Shown in pieces: positions 45,661 through 57,706 of a stretch of DNA of 64,000 nt. The DNA is taken from positions 8,182,515 to 8,246,514 of the forward strand of contig NC_045436.1 in NCBI RefSeq assembly GCF_002776525.5, written 5' to 3'. Every line of letters starts with the position of its first letter. The first letter of the stretch is position 1. A program made the position numbers and the translations under genes. This stretch comes from Piliocolobus tephrosceles (Eukaryota > Chordata > Mammalia > Primates > Cercopithecidae). Below the pieces are notes generated by a model. That model was not told the DNA's origin. It saw only the letters and a list, made by a program, of their open reading frames with translations, and ran no database searches.

Positions 45661-45974
45661 ATATCTCGTCATTGAGGCATTAAGGATACTCGTTACAAAG
45701 TTGATTAATACACAAGGGAAAGCCTAGGTTAGAAGCAGAGATCACTAACTTGCTTATATTGAAGAATTTTATTTGTTTTTATTAATTAAATATGGTTGCC
45801 TGTTGAGTTATTTAAATTTGATTTCAAATTTCTAAAAATGATCATACCTTAAATAAAGCAAATCATAGGAATTAAGACAGTTGGATCAGAATGCCAAGCA
45901 TAGTACTTTTCTATCCACTTAGAATAAGAAGCAATTAATTTTTAGTGGCTAAGATAATATAGTCTAGAATGAGA

Positions 45975-46195
45975 CAGAACTAAATTAGTATCCTAACTCA
46001 AGCAGCAACTTGCTATGTGACCTTGCACCAGTCTGTGAACCTCTATAAACCCCACCTTTCTCCTCTGTAAAGTGAAGAAAATAATAGTATCTACTTCATG
46101 GTTATGAGGATGAAATACAGCAATGCATTTAAAGTGCTTGGTCTGCCTACCACATAGGAACCACTCAATAAATGTTAGCATTCATTATTGCTATT
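45975..46195 (+). mobile_element. MIR SINE, sense
   Basis: GCTATGTGACCTTGCACCAG, TTTCTCCTCTGTAAAGTGAA, TAATAGTATCTACTTCATGG, TTTAAAGTGCTTGG and AACCACTCAATAAATGTTAG cover the MIR core and 3' end. Well preserved for this family. Confidence 0.9.
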
Positions 46196-47609
46196 AGTAA
46201 CAGGTAAGACTGCTAGAAAAGGTTCATACTTTAAAAAATACACTGTACTATGGAAAATGATAAAAATATAACATTATTACCAGTTAAATTCTATGTCTTG
46301 TCAATTTTAAGTGGTGACATTTAATCTGGCTAAGTGCAGAGATGCATTCCAAGTATTAAAAAGTAAACTGATTCAAAGTAAACTGATGTTACAATAGATG
46401 GCAAAACAAAATCAAGCTGAGTGCTTCTTCTGCAATAAGCACTTGGAGCTGGATTAGCCATCTAAGTCCTTTCTTTAAAGTCAACTTGCTTCCATATCAG
46501 CCAATATTTCAAAGGGACTATTTAACAGTTTGTCAACTTCAATGTGAAACGTTGCCACTTTAGAAATCGAAGATGCATTATTTTGCATCAAACATTCTCC
46601 TCTCATTGGCACAGTGTTTTCAGAAGGCTAAATTAATAAGGAATTTAATAACATCCATGAAGTGAAATGGGATGTAGACATTGGAAATGGACAGAAGGTC
46701 TGGTTTGGGACAATAGCCATGCAATGGCAACATTTTCTTCAATTCTAGGAAGAATTTATCGTAGGTTCAGAGATGAACTAGATTCTGTTGAATCTTCTCA
46801 ATGTACGTTCTCATCATAGACGTTAGTAACATTATAATTATTCTGCTCATCATCAAATTATTATTATGCATGTAATTGTAACCAATTGATTGACAAAGCC
46901 TAACTGAGTGAGTTACAAGCAGGAAGCATGTTTATTCTTCCTCAGCCTTCCCTGTTAAACTTGCTCTGTCAATGTTTTCTTTAGCTGTACATGAGACTGA
47001 CATCCAGGCAGATACCGCCTGGAGCTTTTCAGTGTGTCCTTAGACAACAAAAGTCCAGATCAGAGTGATGTGGATTTCACTCTGTTCTAGTAATTACGTC
47101 AGTGCCAAATATTTATCCAATTGAAAGCATCTACCTTTCCTCATCTTGGGCTGGCTACAGGCTCTGATTTTCCATGGTACTGTGCTGCGTATCCTCTTCC
47201 TCCTCCTGCTAGCCCAACCACAGAATCATAAGGTTAGGTTTCTACACAGTTAGAGCAGCAGGAGGGAAGATGGGGAAAAAGGGAGCAGAGTCAGTAGCTG
47301 AAGGCAAGTAAGGGGGAGGAGGCATGGAAAGCTGGCAGAGAAGACACAGGGGTAAAGTAATCAACTCGGAGAGTGGGGTGGGGGGCATAGAGCAGGATTG
47401 CTGGGCAGCGCTAAGAGCCCACTTAAAGGGAGAAGTCCTGAATTTCAGGCTAGATATCAGAGTTATGAATTTGTCCCCAGCTTCATCTGGTTTCTTCACA
47501 ATTACTTGACAGCATGACCCACTAAACTATAAACTCCATGGGAATAAAGACCCTTCTATCTCATTCACCATTGAATTACCAAGGCCCAGTATCTTGGCAT
47601 GCTTGGATA
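46196..47609. other. Mostly unique sequence
   Basis: About 47515-47600 (AAACTATAAACTCCATGGGA, CCAAGGCCCAGTATCTTGGC) resembles the 3' end of L2. The rest is unrecognised. The opposed frames at 47242-47509 are mutually exclusive and motif-free. Confidence 0.45.
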
Positions 47610-47712
47610 TATACATAAAATATATTATATCTATATTACATGTTTATGTGTGTGTGTATATACGCATACATACACACACACACTACACACACACACACAC
47701 ACTCACACACAT
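47610..47712. repeat. Compound TA/TG/CA microsatellite
   Basis: ATATATT-rich sequence, then (TG)n, then ATACGCATACATAC and (CA)n with interruptions. Confidence 0.93.
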
Positions 47713-48007
47713 AATGACTATAATAGCAACCTGGCTTCCCAGAATAAAGAGCTTAAATGTGCTCTAAAATTTTCTGGACCTAGAGGATCTAAGATACAGG
47801 GACTAGCCTAATTGTCCCAAGGCCATTTATTTAAAAATAATTCTCTACAAGGATGAAAGGAACAACATAACTCCAAACCAAAATGTTCAAGCCCCGTATC
47901 AAGTGATTTCAGCAGCTCAAAAATCAAACATGATTTTTGCAGAGATATTTTATTCATCAGGAAGAGCCTAGAAGGGAGTCAGAAAAAGCACCATCCACAT
48001 GAGGAAG
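47713..48007. other. Unique spacer
   Basis: No feature recognised. Confidence 0.4.
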
Positions 48008-48050
48008 TGTGTGTGGGGGGGGGGTGTGCGTGCGCACGCACGTGTGCACA
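48008..48050. repeat. GT/G10 run and 27-base alternating purine-pyrimidine tract
   Basis: (GT)n leads into ten G (48015-48024). From 48024 to 48050 every base alternates purine and pyrimidine with many CG/GC steps, including the perfect 16-base palindrome GTGCGTGCGCACGCAC at 48026-48041. This is a textbook Z-DNA-forming sequence. Confidence 0.95.
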
Positions 48051-48884
48051 AATGGAACTCCCGAAATTATGAAATCAAATGAATTAGCAAACTTGTTGTA
48101 AATAAGCCAGTTTTGGAAAAGCCCTAATTTGAATATGGAAGGACTTCCAGTACCTTTGAAGTTTGTTCTAAGGAAGTGATGTTGCTGCCTTTTTTCTCTC
48201 CCACTCCTACTACTATTTCTCTCCCTTAATCTCTTACACAGTAAATCTTTCTCTTCTCAACCATCCCAAAGAACATAATAATAAAGTCCATTTTTCCCCC
48301 AGTAACTGAGAATACAGAAAACACACAAAGCTAAAGCTACAGCCTATGATATGGCACGTTCTCAAAATAATAACTCATAGAAGCTTTTGGTTTACAGAAA
48401 ATCATTACAAGTGCTGACAGGACTGGACTTTAGTGAGTGCTTTGAGGAAGCTCTTACGGGAGGAACTAATGATGTTTCTGAATCAGGGATTAGAGCCTTT
48501 GCATTCATGAGGAAATCGGCTTTCTATTGTACCATCACTTTCTAAACAATAAAGAAATTGATATCGGAAAGATACTGCTAACACTAATGACACAGGAAAT
48601 GCTTACAAAATGATACGCCATCATATATTTTAATCTGTTCTTCTCAATATACTTGATCATGCTTGGGGAAAAGTCAGTGTAGTTTTCTGCCAAAGAATGA
48701 GGAGTTACCAATTTGACTATTTGAAAGAGCCAGTATGATTTATGTCATAAGCATTTGTGGATGAAATTAGGAAAACTTCCTTTATCTGATTTTCTCCGTA
48801 TTTACTGAAATATATTTGCTCAACGTCAGGAAGAAAATTACTCTTTCTATTATTAGAGGCATGTATTTATGTTATTTACATTTA
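48051..48884. other. Unique spacer
   Basis: No feature recognised. Confidence 0.45.
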
Positions 48885-48945
48885 AACACATACAAACACA
48901 CACACACACACGCTCTCTCTCTCTCTCTCACCTCCCCCCACCCCA
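48885..48945. repeat. (CA)n(CT)n compound microsatellite
   Basis: ACACATACAAACACACAC passes into GCTCTCTCTCTCTC and then CACCTCCCCCCACCCC. Confidence 0.93.
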
Positions 48946-49065
48946 TATATACATCTGCAAATAACTTACGACCTAATCTTTTGAACCAAACACTAAAAAC
49001 CAAGAAAAGCATCTTGAATATTTTTCAAAACTCATGTGATAATATTTGCTGGAAAGAATACAGAC

Positions 49066-49232
49066 AAAATTTATATATATATATATACATGTGTATATGT
49101 ATAATATACATATATACACATATGTGTGTATATATAATATACATATACACATATATACATATATGCATATATAGTATATATGTATACATATATACGTATA
49201 TAAGCATATATATACACGTATATATAATTAAC
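49066..49232. repeat. Long alternating TA/TG/CA tract
   Basis: About 165 bases of almost continuous alternating pyrimidine and purine, mostly TA with interspersed CA, TG and CG steps. It is rich in self-complementary segments and is likely to be polymorphic. Frames through it encode Tyr/Ile/His repeats and are not genes. Confidence 0.95.
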
Positions 49233-50149
49233 ATATTTATTATTAACTGCCTATTTTGCAAAATACAAAATAACAAATAAAACCCCAGCAATTCTGGTTC
49301 AAAGAAACTTTAGACATTTACTATTGAACCTTTTTATTCACCATTTCCCATTTCCCAGCACAGTATATTGACGATTTAGGCCATCTCTTTTCAAACACTG
49401 TTTGTGACAGCAATTGCCCTATATCCCTGACAGAGGCTATTCTCCATGAAGTTTTCTGGAGTGATTGAGATAAAAATAAAAATGTTCTGATATTTTCCCC
49501 CAGGAATGTGCCAGTGGTTGCCAAAGCTCAAATAAGCTTTAACAATATCCCACAGAGCAACGCTTCATAGTGTATTATTAGTGTGATCAAAAAGGATCAC
49601 AACATTTCCAGGAAGACCTAAGTACTAGCCCACGTTAAACATTATCATGTGAATGTGCCATACAAAGTTTCCAGTTCCTGAGTGTGTATCTGCCACAAAT
49701 TGTGCATTTATTTCAACTAAGACCTTCACTAATTGTAACTAGAAAAAGAAATTCTCATTCTCAATATGCATTAGTACCTCCTTTAGGTTTTTTTGTATTA
49801 GATCTTCAAGAAAGAGCAGGAACAAAATATATGCTTCCTCAGTCCATTGAAAATTGAGTTGGGGTAACTCCATATTCACTTTAAGAATTTATATCTGCTT
49901 CTGTCAAGAGAGAATGGGAGCATGTGACCATAACCTGCTTCTCAGGGCGGGAAAAAGACAATTCCTCATTCCTGTTCACTAATGCAAAATCCATCAAGTT
50001 GCTTCACTTTATCAATATATGCTGAGTTCCTTATCCAGTAACTCTGAGATATTTAATAGCACTAATCATCTGAAAGGTAATGGGGAATGAGCCCACCCAC
50101 TTACAGGAATGGAGGAATGGGGACGTCATGCACAAAACATATACATTAT
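49233..50149. other. Unique sequence, no gene seen
   Basis: No feature recognised. Confidence 0.45.
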
Positions 50150-50345
50150 TAAATCATGGGTAGTTTGCAGGAGGGCATGGACTTTGTGCCAGATAGATCT
50201 GAATTCCAATGCTAACACTGCTTGTCATTACTATGTAAATATGGGACCATTACTTAGTCTCTCCAAATGTTTCTTTATTTCCTATAAAACTGGAGTAATA
50301 ATAAATACTGCTTAGAGAAATTCTGAGGAATATATTTAATAACAT
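50150..50345 (+). mobile_element. MIR SINE, sense
   Basis: GAGGGCATGGACTTTGTGCC, GATCTGAATTCCAATGCTAA, GGGACCATTACTTAGTCTCT and CTATAAAACTGGAGTAATAA follow the MIR consensus from head through core. Confidence 0.82.
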
Positions 50346-52493
50346 ATAGAAGACTTGGATATACTCGAGGCTATCTTTAAATGTCCATTCTCTACTTCCT
50401 CTGTAACCTGGTGGTCATACCATGGCATATTTTTAATGCCAGTCATTTCATGTTCCTCTGCCCTGTAGCAATCCAGGATATATCAGTGCGTCAGTGTCAG
50501 CTTGCACTGGACCTGAGCAACAAGGAGCATTCACAAAGAGCTGATCATTCACCACCATCAATTCATATGGTTCAATCACAAAAAGATGGCTGCAGAGCAT
50601 TTGCTTATTTAGTTTTTTGATAGAGAATTTTCAATAATTCCATTACAGAAATGCTAGAAGTTGATCTCCATTTGAATGCCACCTTTGATTAAGAGCATTT
50701 AGCTTGTTTGCTGTAGGTAGGTGGTACTAGTCATTGGCTATGATCAAAGTAGAGAATCTTCGTAAACTGAAATTTAGATTCCTGAAAATAAAATAATTTG
50801 AATCCAGGGAATTCATGTTATAATCCAAATCTCATACTGGGGAAAAAAATCTGTTTCTCATGAACATTACTGTAGTCTATGGACTTTATGATAAGACATT
50901 TTGTGACTTCAGTTAAAACATACTGTCTTCCATACACTGTTACTCTTTTGTTTAGGTTACCACATTTTTTAGTCAATGGAAAGTGTTATCTAACACTTTA
51001 TTGGAAAACCAGAAGTGTAAAATGAACCCCGAGCACTCTTGTTACTATGGGAAATGCTGACGAGACACATTACACGCATTATATCTTTAAGTTGTTAAAT
51101 GAAAAAAAAAAAAGTGTGTAGCTTTTAAAAATCACATTTGGGTATTAGGTGTACCAGAATCAGAGAAATTCAGTGCTGAAAAGATATTTATAGAGGATCT
51201 AATCCAGCTTCCTTGTTTTACAGACTGAGGAAACCAAGATAAGATTATACTATGAAACATGCAAGTCTGTCCCCACCCCAGGCACAGGGAAATTTTGAAC
51301 AGGATTAATCAAAGTATGGGTTGCGGAGACCCAGTGGAGGAAATGGGGATCCCTCAGAGCCTATCATGTGTTTTCCTGGAATAAGTCAGGTCATTACTTG
51401 AGAATCTGGGGTATAGGAAAAAGTGAAATAATTTTAAAAATGAATATACTATATGATCTATTTTAGAAAAGAAAATATACATGCTTACAAAACCAACACA
51501 TTCATACGCATACATGCCTGGAAGGGCTGAGCACAGAGCTTGGCCTAACACAGACATGTGTTACAGACAGGCTGGTGACTTCGTGCAAGCTCTGGTCCAT
51601 ACTGGTCAGTCCCACAAGAAACCTTATTTAAAGAAGCACAGTGTGTGCAGGGAAAAGTACTACCAAGGATAATAATGATGTAAAATGGCATGATTGCATG
51701 TTCATGTCATTATGCTGGAGAATAAAGAGGATGTGAGTCATCCTCCTGGAGATTGCCAGCAGTCCCTTGTCTCTTTCATGTTCGTGCTCCTGGAGCTGAC
51801 CCTCAGGCTTCCAGTCCAGGTGACTTACCATTGGCACCGTTTCTCCCTGGTCAAACCCACTGAGGGACCTCTGGTGGGGTGGCCTCTCCTGGAGCAGGAG
51901 TTCAGGGTAAGGGGGTGAGGGCGGAGATGGAGGAAATGTGTGTGTTCAGGGGACAGCAATTAAGCCGAAGTTCCAGGATTCTTGGTGCCACTCTTTGGAA
52001 GCATGGATGTTTGTGAAGAATGTGTTACCATCGCCTCATTACACAGATGTCAACTCTGCCAGAATGCCTTCCAGGCTGACAGGATTACCCATCCTCATTT
52101 GGGCTCCAGTTACCTACTGTTTTTACCTTGATTCTAAGGAAAGGAGATTTAGAATAAATGTTATCATTAACTTGCATATTTGCCTCTTGTAAACCCTTTC
52201 AGTCATACTTTCAATATCACAAATGCCCTGGAGCAACAGCTTGTCAATGAACACTGACAACAAAATCATACTTGCTCCAATGGTGTCCCTACTTTAAAAT
52301 GTTTCCTTGCTCCGCCCATTTCAAAACTGTCATCTGGCATGTCTGTTTATTAATATTCTGAGACGGCTCTTATCTTCCTCCTAGGGTTGGCTTTCTATGT
52401 CTCCCTTTTTCTTGGTTTAGTCTTTTGCTTGGGAGAGGCACGTTATCAAAAAGCTTCCTGAGGAAGCGACGTGGAAATTATATTTCTGAGACC
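50346..52493. other. Mostly unique sequence
   Basis: About 51160-51260 (GATCTAATCCAGCTTCCTTG, TTTACAGACTGAGGAAACCA) resembles an ancient MIR-like SINE in antisense. The rest is unrecognised. Frames at 51354-52192 overlap on both strands and have no motif. Confidence 0.45.
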
Positions 52494-52560
52494 GCTTCTC
52501 AGTTAATTTTAAACCCTGTACTCCTTTGCTTCTCAGTTAATTTTAAACCCTGTACTCCTT
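52494..52560. repeat. Exact 34-bp tandem duplication
   Basis: The unit starting GCTTCTCAGTTAATTTTAAA and ending CTGTACTCCTT occurs at 52494 and 52528 with no mismatch over the 33 bases shared. The lack of divergence in unconstrained DNA suggests it is recent. Confidence 0.97.
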
Positions 52561-52907
52561 CAATCAGATGAAAACCGAAAGAAATGTTAAAAAGTTGGGA
52601 TATCTTTGGAGCAACTATTATTTTAAGGTATTGAATAAGAAAGCTAACTATAACTAAGGCATTGTTTCATTTTCTTAGTGTCCAGTGTACTAAGTGGGAA
52701 AATCTCATGTTTAATTGTCTTTCATATCAATGATCTTTACTCTCTAGAGGCTTTTAGGATTATTTCTTTATTCCTGGCGTCCAGAAATTCCACAACAGTT
52801 TCACTTGATGTGAATGCTTTTTAATTCCTGCATGTTTTTGTATATGTTTAAAATAATTTTGATTTTACATTTTCTTATTTTAACTTTTTGGAATTTTTGA
52901 TTGGTTT

Positions 52908-53003
52908 GATATTACATATCTTGGATTGATCCTCTAAATAACATAGATTATCCTAGATATTACATATTTTGGATTGATGCTCTAAATAATATAGATTACC
53001 TTA
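52908..53003. repeat. Imperfect 48-bp tandem duplication
   Basis: GATATTACATATCTTGGATT (52908) recurs as GATATTACATATTTTGGATT (52956). The two 48-base units differ at only a few positions (C/T, C/G, C/T). Confidence 0.93.
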
Positions 53004-53272
53004 CTACTGGTCATTTTCTTTTTTTTTCTGTAAGATTTCTTCAACTCTATCTTCCAAACATACCAATGTTTTTTACACTTTGGATATTTGTATGAGTCAT
53101 TTCTTTCTCTCTATATAAAATGTCATATTTTATGCTTCTGAAGATATTAATAATAGTTATTTTGAAGTATTCTGCTTTCTGTACTTTTTCTCTTTTCTCT
53201 GATTTTATTTTATTTCCTTATTTTGTTCTGCTTTTCTGCTTTCACATGAAGAGGCTTTTCTCCAATGTTTTA

Positions 53273-53578
53273 TTTTATTTTTTATTTTTATTTTTTTGAG
53301 ACGGAGTCTGACTCTGTCGCCCAGGCTGGAGTGCAGTGGCCGGATCTCAGCTCACTGCAAGCTCCGCCTCCCGGGTTCCCGCCATTCTCCTGCCTCCGCC
53401 TCCCAAGTAGCTGGGACTACAGGCGCCCACCTCGTCGCCCGCTAGTTTTTGGTATTCTTTAGTAGAGACGGGGTTTCACCGTATTAGCCAGGATGGTCTC
53501 GATCTCCTGACCTCGTGATCCGCCCGTCTCGGCCTCCCAAAGTGCTAGGATTACAGGCTTGAGCCACCGCGCCCGGCC
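53273..53578 (-). mobile_element. Young AluY (AluYRa-like), antisense, with target-site duplication
   Basis: A T-rich tail with TTTTA repeats, then GAGACGGAGTCTGACTCTG, GTGGCCGGATCTCAGCTC and ATTACAGGCTTGAGCCACC. The last two are the reverse forms of the Old World monkey-type changes seen at 40945. The exact 13-base flanking repeat CTCCAATGTTTTA is at 53260-53272 and 53579-53591. Confidence 0.96.
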
Positions 53579-53630
53579 CTCCAATGTTTTAGAATCCTCA
53601 ACTATCTCATCACATTTAAGAATAAAGTGC

Positions 53631-53968
53631 CGGCCGGGCGCGGTGGCTCAAGCCTGTAATCCCAGCACTATGGGAGGCCGAGACGGGCGGATCACGAGGT
53701 CAGGAGATCGAGACCATCCTGGCTAACACGGTGAAACCTCGTCTCTAGTAAAAAATACAAAAAACTAGCCGGGTGAGGTGGCGGGCGCCTGTAGTCCCAG
53801 CTACTCCGGAGGCTGAGGCAGGAGAATGGCGGGAACCTGGGAGGCGGAGCTTGCAGTGAGCCGAGATTGCGCCACTGCGCTCCAGCCTGGGCGACAGAGC
53901 GAGACTCCGTCTCAAAAAAATAAATAAATAAATAAATAAAAAATTAAAAAAATAAAATAAAATAAAAA
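53631..53968 (+). mobile_element. Young AluY (AluYRa-like), sense, with target-site duplication
   Basis: GGCTCAAGCCTGTAATCCC, ACTAGCCGGGTGAGGTGGC and a long AAATA/AAAAT tail. The 10-base flanking repeat AATAAAGTGC is at 53621-53630 and 53969-53978. It starts 52 bases after the previous Alu, which is in the opposite orientation. Confidence 0.96.
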
Positions 53969-53978
53969 AATAAAGTGC

Positions 53979-55300
53979 AAAAAAAGGGGGTAGGATAATT
54001 TGTGCACATGGGCAGGGCTTACTGACAGATGATTAAGGCGTTGAATCTGGATAGGTCAAATAATACTTAGGAAATATGCAATGTGAGTTAGCAAGAGCAG
54101 CAGGAATTAGCATACACACAACAAATGAAAACAAAGAGCTAAACACAAAAAGAAGCCCTACTAGAAGGTAGGTTGGAGACCTGGGGAAAAACAACAGCAA
54201 CTGCGTGGTATCCAACTTCACTCTGGAAAGAGCTACACATGATTCAGGTGTCATTTCTACAAAATAGCTTTTTACTAAAATAACCAATGTGATAAAAAAA
54301 AATGTGTGTAATGGTAAATTAATCACAAGAATGCTAATTTTTAATGATGGTGTGCAATTATACTGTGACACAAGTTTATCAGACAATATAATACATTTTG
54401 GACTAATCAAAGGCCACAAAGAAGGAAAAAAAAAAGCTGCTGCGACAGCTAAATGAAGTTATATGAAGGGAGAAGTAGGATCTGGCCTGAAAGGGGCTAT
54501 CTGAATTGACAAGCCTCTAGAGGCCACTCACATGCACACTATCATGGTCTAAAAAAATAGATTTGCACTCAATGCATAAGAACGCAAGACCTTCGCAGTG
54601 GCCACCAGAGAGAAAATGTCAGATAGGCAAACCATGGCAATAACAGGCCTTGTGTGAAAGCTTCCTGTGTGTGTTTTGAAGACACGGTGAAGAGAAGTAT
54701 CCTGTCATCATATTTAATCCTTGTATATATGTGCAGTTTTTCTGAATAATGGTGCTTCTCAATGGATCTGCTTTATGCAAAAAGAATGGCTGCAGACACA
54801 TGAAAAATAGCATGAAAACATATACTTACATTTCTTTCTTGAAATCAAAGGACGTCATTAAGAAAATACAAGCAGAAATGATCTAGGACAATGGCATAAA
54901 ATAGATTTACACATGCTGAATTTCTTGCCATTGTTATTCTGCGGTAATATAAAAATAATTAAAAATTTCTTTAATTTTAAACAAATTTGGTATGTGTAGC
55001 ATTCATCAGGTTCTGAAAATAAAACATAACCCAAAGGACTCTTTTTAAAAGATTGAACTTAGACCTTGTCTCATAATACATTTCAATTTCCTCTTGATCT
55101 GTCACTTAAAGCCTCTAAAAGCCTCAGAAGAACACTTCATTTTCTAAAATCGACTACTATCCTTAACTTAAAATAAAAATACCTAGAAGTAATACATTCT
55201 GGGGTAGGTGATCCTTTAATCTCCTAATTAAGAACAAATAATTTTTAATTTTTCTTTCAGTTACTCCTTGATGGAATCCCAACTTGAGATGCCTTGTTTT
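53979..55300. other. Unique sequence, no gene seen
   Basis: The longest frame (54033-54419, minus, 128 codons) has hydrophobic stretches but no family match that I recognise, and no supporting context. Confidence 0.45.
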
Positions 55301-55313
55301 ATCTGTCCTCTTT

Positions 55314-55599
55314 TTTTGGGAGACGGAGTCTCACTCTGTCATCCAGGCTGGAGTGCAGTGGCACGATCTCGGCTCACTGCAAACTCTGCCTCTGGGGTTC
55401 ACACCATTCTCCTGCCTCAGTCTCCCGAGTAGCTGGGACTACAGGCACCCACCACCACACCCAGTTAATTTTTGTATATTTAGTAGAGACGGGGTTTCAC
55501 TGTGTTAGCCAGGATGGTCTCGATCTCCTGACCTCGTGATACGCCCGTCTCAGCCTCCCAAAGTGCTGGGATTATAGGCGTGAGCCACCACGCGCGGCC
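55314..55599 (-). mobile_element. AluY, antisense, with target-site duplication
   Basis: A short T tail, GAGACGGAGTCTCACTCTGT, AGTAGCTGGGACTACAGGCA, GTCTCGATCTCCTGACCTCG and GAGCCACCACGCGCGGCC. The flanks ATCTGTCCTCTTT (55301-55313) and ATCTGTCTTCTTT (55600-55612) differ at one base. Confidence 0.96.
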
Positions 55600-55612
55600 A
55601 TCTGTCTTCTTT

Positions 55613-57694
55613 CTCAAGAAACAAAATGGCTACAAACCATGGACTAGTAAAAGTGTTGCACATGGGAAACGTCTTTAGGCAGAGGCACTGTTATAAAGGG
55701 GAAACATCCACATTAAAGTTTTACATATTTGTTTACTAGCAAAATAAGATGAGATAAACAGAACACACAGCAAGGAACCTAGCATTAAACAAAATAAATC
55801 TCTCTTGACTCAAACCTAATAACTTGCTCCAAAAGCTCTCATAAATTATTAGCTTCAAAATCATTCAATGTGTCTGAAACGGAGTGTGTGTCACTGATGT
55901 ACTTGAAGTTCACCTAAGAAACTGTATCATCAAAATGTGCCGACAAAAACTGCCAGCAGCGATGCCACCTTGCAATCAATCAAATATCTGTTTCAGAATT
56001 ATAAAGTGTCTGAGAGCTATAATTTCATCTGCTTCTAGCTGCATATCATTTAAAACTTCATATTCTCATGCAGAAAGAAAAAGTAAAAACATTTGTCAGC
56101 TCCAGTTCCCTCTTTATGAAGACCCACTGTTTTCACAGCACCGTCTGGCTTCCTTATTTTAATTTGTGTCTTAGAAATCATTTTTTCTCACGGACTACAT
56201 GTGGTCCATAGTTTATGAGCACAGTAGTACAGTCAATTCTCAATTATCTGTCTGAATGGAATCCTATGGTGGCACCGATAATCCAAAATCACTTGATATT
56301 TGACTTTAGAATACATTATGTGAATTTTCCCTGGGAGGTTTCCCTTCCTGCTAATGCGTTGCTAGAACTAATATTAAAATATGTTTGCATTCCTTGAATG
56401 CATGCCAACTGACAGCGGCAGGGAGCAACCCAGAAGTGGGCGGCAGGGGTAGGTGAGACTGGAATTAAATGCTTCTATGAAGAATTGCCAATGTGAGTTT
56501 TTCAAATGTGGGTAATTGAGACTTGGTTACATATGAGTTATAGTTTTTTTTTTTTTTTTTTTTTTAATCCTGAAGGAAAGAAATCACTTTGAAGTATTTG
56601 AATGCAAAAGACCATATTTTAAAATATTAAGTAAAAGCCAGGTTTTCATTTTAGCTTAACTAGTTAGCTATGGATCAGAAATTCATTTATTTTTAAAAGA
56701 CAAAATATGAAACACTCTTGCAAGGGTTTATTTATAGTTAGAAATTTACTATTACAGAATAGATCTCCTATATCATTGTAACCTTGATATGATGTTAAGA
56801 AATGACTTGCCACGATTAATTATTTACAGTCAATTCTTGAAGTATTATTTGGCATTCTGGGGTAACGGAATTAGAACGAAAAGCAATAATGAACTAATTT
56901 TCTCAATCTATTTTTAAAAATTAAATCATCTCATTGATTATTCCCTTTCTTCATTTCTGTTCTCACCACATGTTTAAAAACTATGTAAATATTCAGTTCA
57001 GCGAATGGACTCATGGGCTTTCATGACATCCTGAAATTTGAATTTCAGGAAGATAAAATCATATCTTTTTCTTTATTATTCAAACAATATATAATTATGG
57101 GAAGTAATTTAAAGTAACATGTTGCTCATTTATTTGTTGATATGAATTTAGTTAAGAGAAAACGTATGTAGTCATAATCAGCAAAATGTGGCTAGCACTG
57201 ACCCTTGGGCTTCATCAGCCTAATATGAAACACTAAAAACGACCTTACAAAATAATTTCTCCAGGGAGCCAGGTTGAAGAATTGAGGTGCCAGGGCCTGT
57301 TTTATAATTGATACTTACCTACGTGTTGGATTTATAAGACCTGGCAGTAGGCCAGCAGGTGGCTGGCAGTAGAATTTAGCTGGGAAAAAGCAGGTTGTGG
57401 ATTAATATTGACAAAGTCAAAAAAGAACGGTGCAAGGCAAGCTAAGAAAGCTGGTCATCACGTGGAAACAAAAAAAAAACCTTCAGAAATTAAGTCAGAG
57501 CTTTGGACTGAGGAATCAACTCCTTTGATAGTACCTTGAATAAAAAGTTGCTCAGACAATTCTTAAATCCATATCTTAAGGCCTTTTTGTTCATCTGCCA
57601 CCTCCTTCTGTATCTTGTCCTTCTCCTCCTCCTCTTCCACTCCCCTCCCCTTACATTTTATCCTTTGTGTATTCTAAGAGCTCCAGACCTACCT
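55613..57694. other. Unique AT-rich sequence, no gene seen
   Basis: Contains a 22-base T run (56544-56565) and a small inverted repeat at 57029-57050. About 56225-56300 faintly resembles a Tigger-type terminal repeat but is not assignable. Confidence 0.45.
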
Positions 57695-57706
57695 AGAAAG
57701 CTCTGT

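Noticed and set aside
48816..49280. 154-codon Tyr/Ile/His-rich frame and its minus-strand counterpart
   Set aside because: Produced by the CA/CT and TA/TG/CA microsatellites.
54033..54419. 128-codon minus-strand frame with hydrophobic stretches
   Set aside because: No family resemblance and no promoter or exon context. Hydrophobic runs are expected from the AT-rich complement strand.
56222..56310. Possible Tigger-like terminal inverted repeat (CAGTCAATTCTCAATTATC..GATAATCC)
   Set aside because: The match is short and I see no second terminus or TA duplication that would support it.
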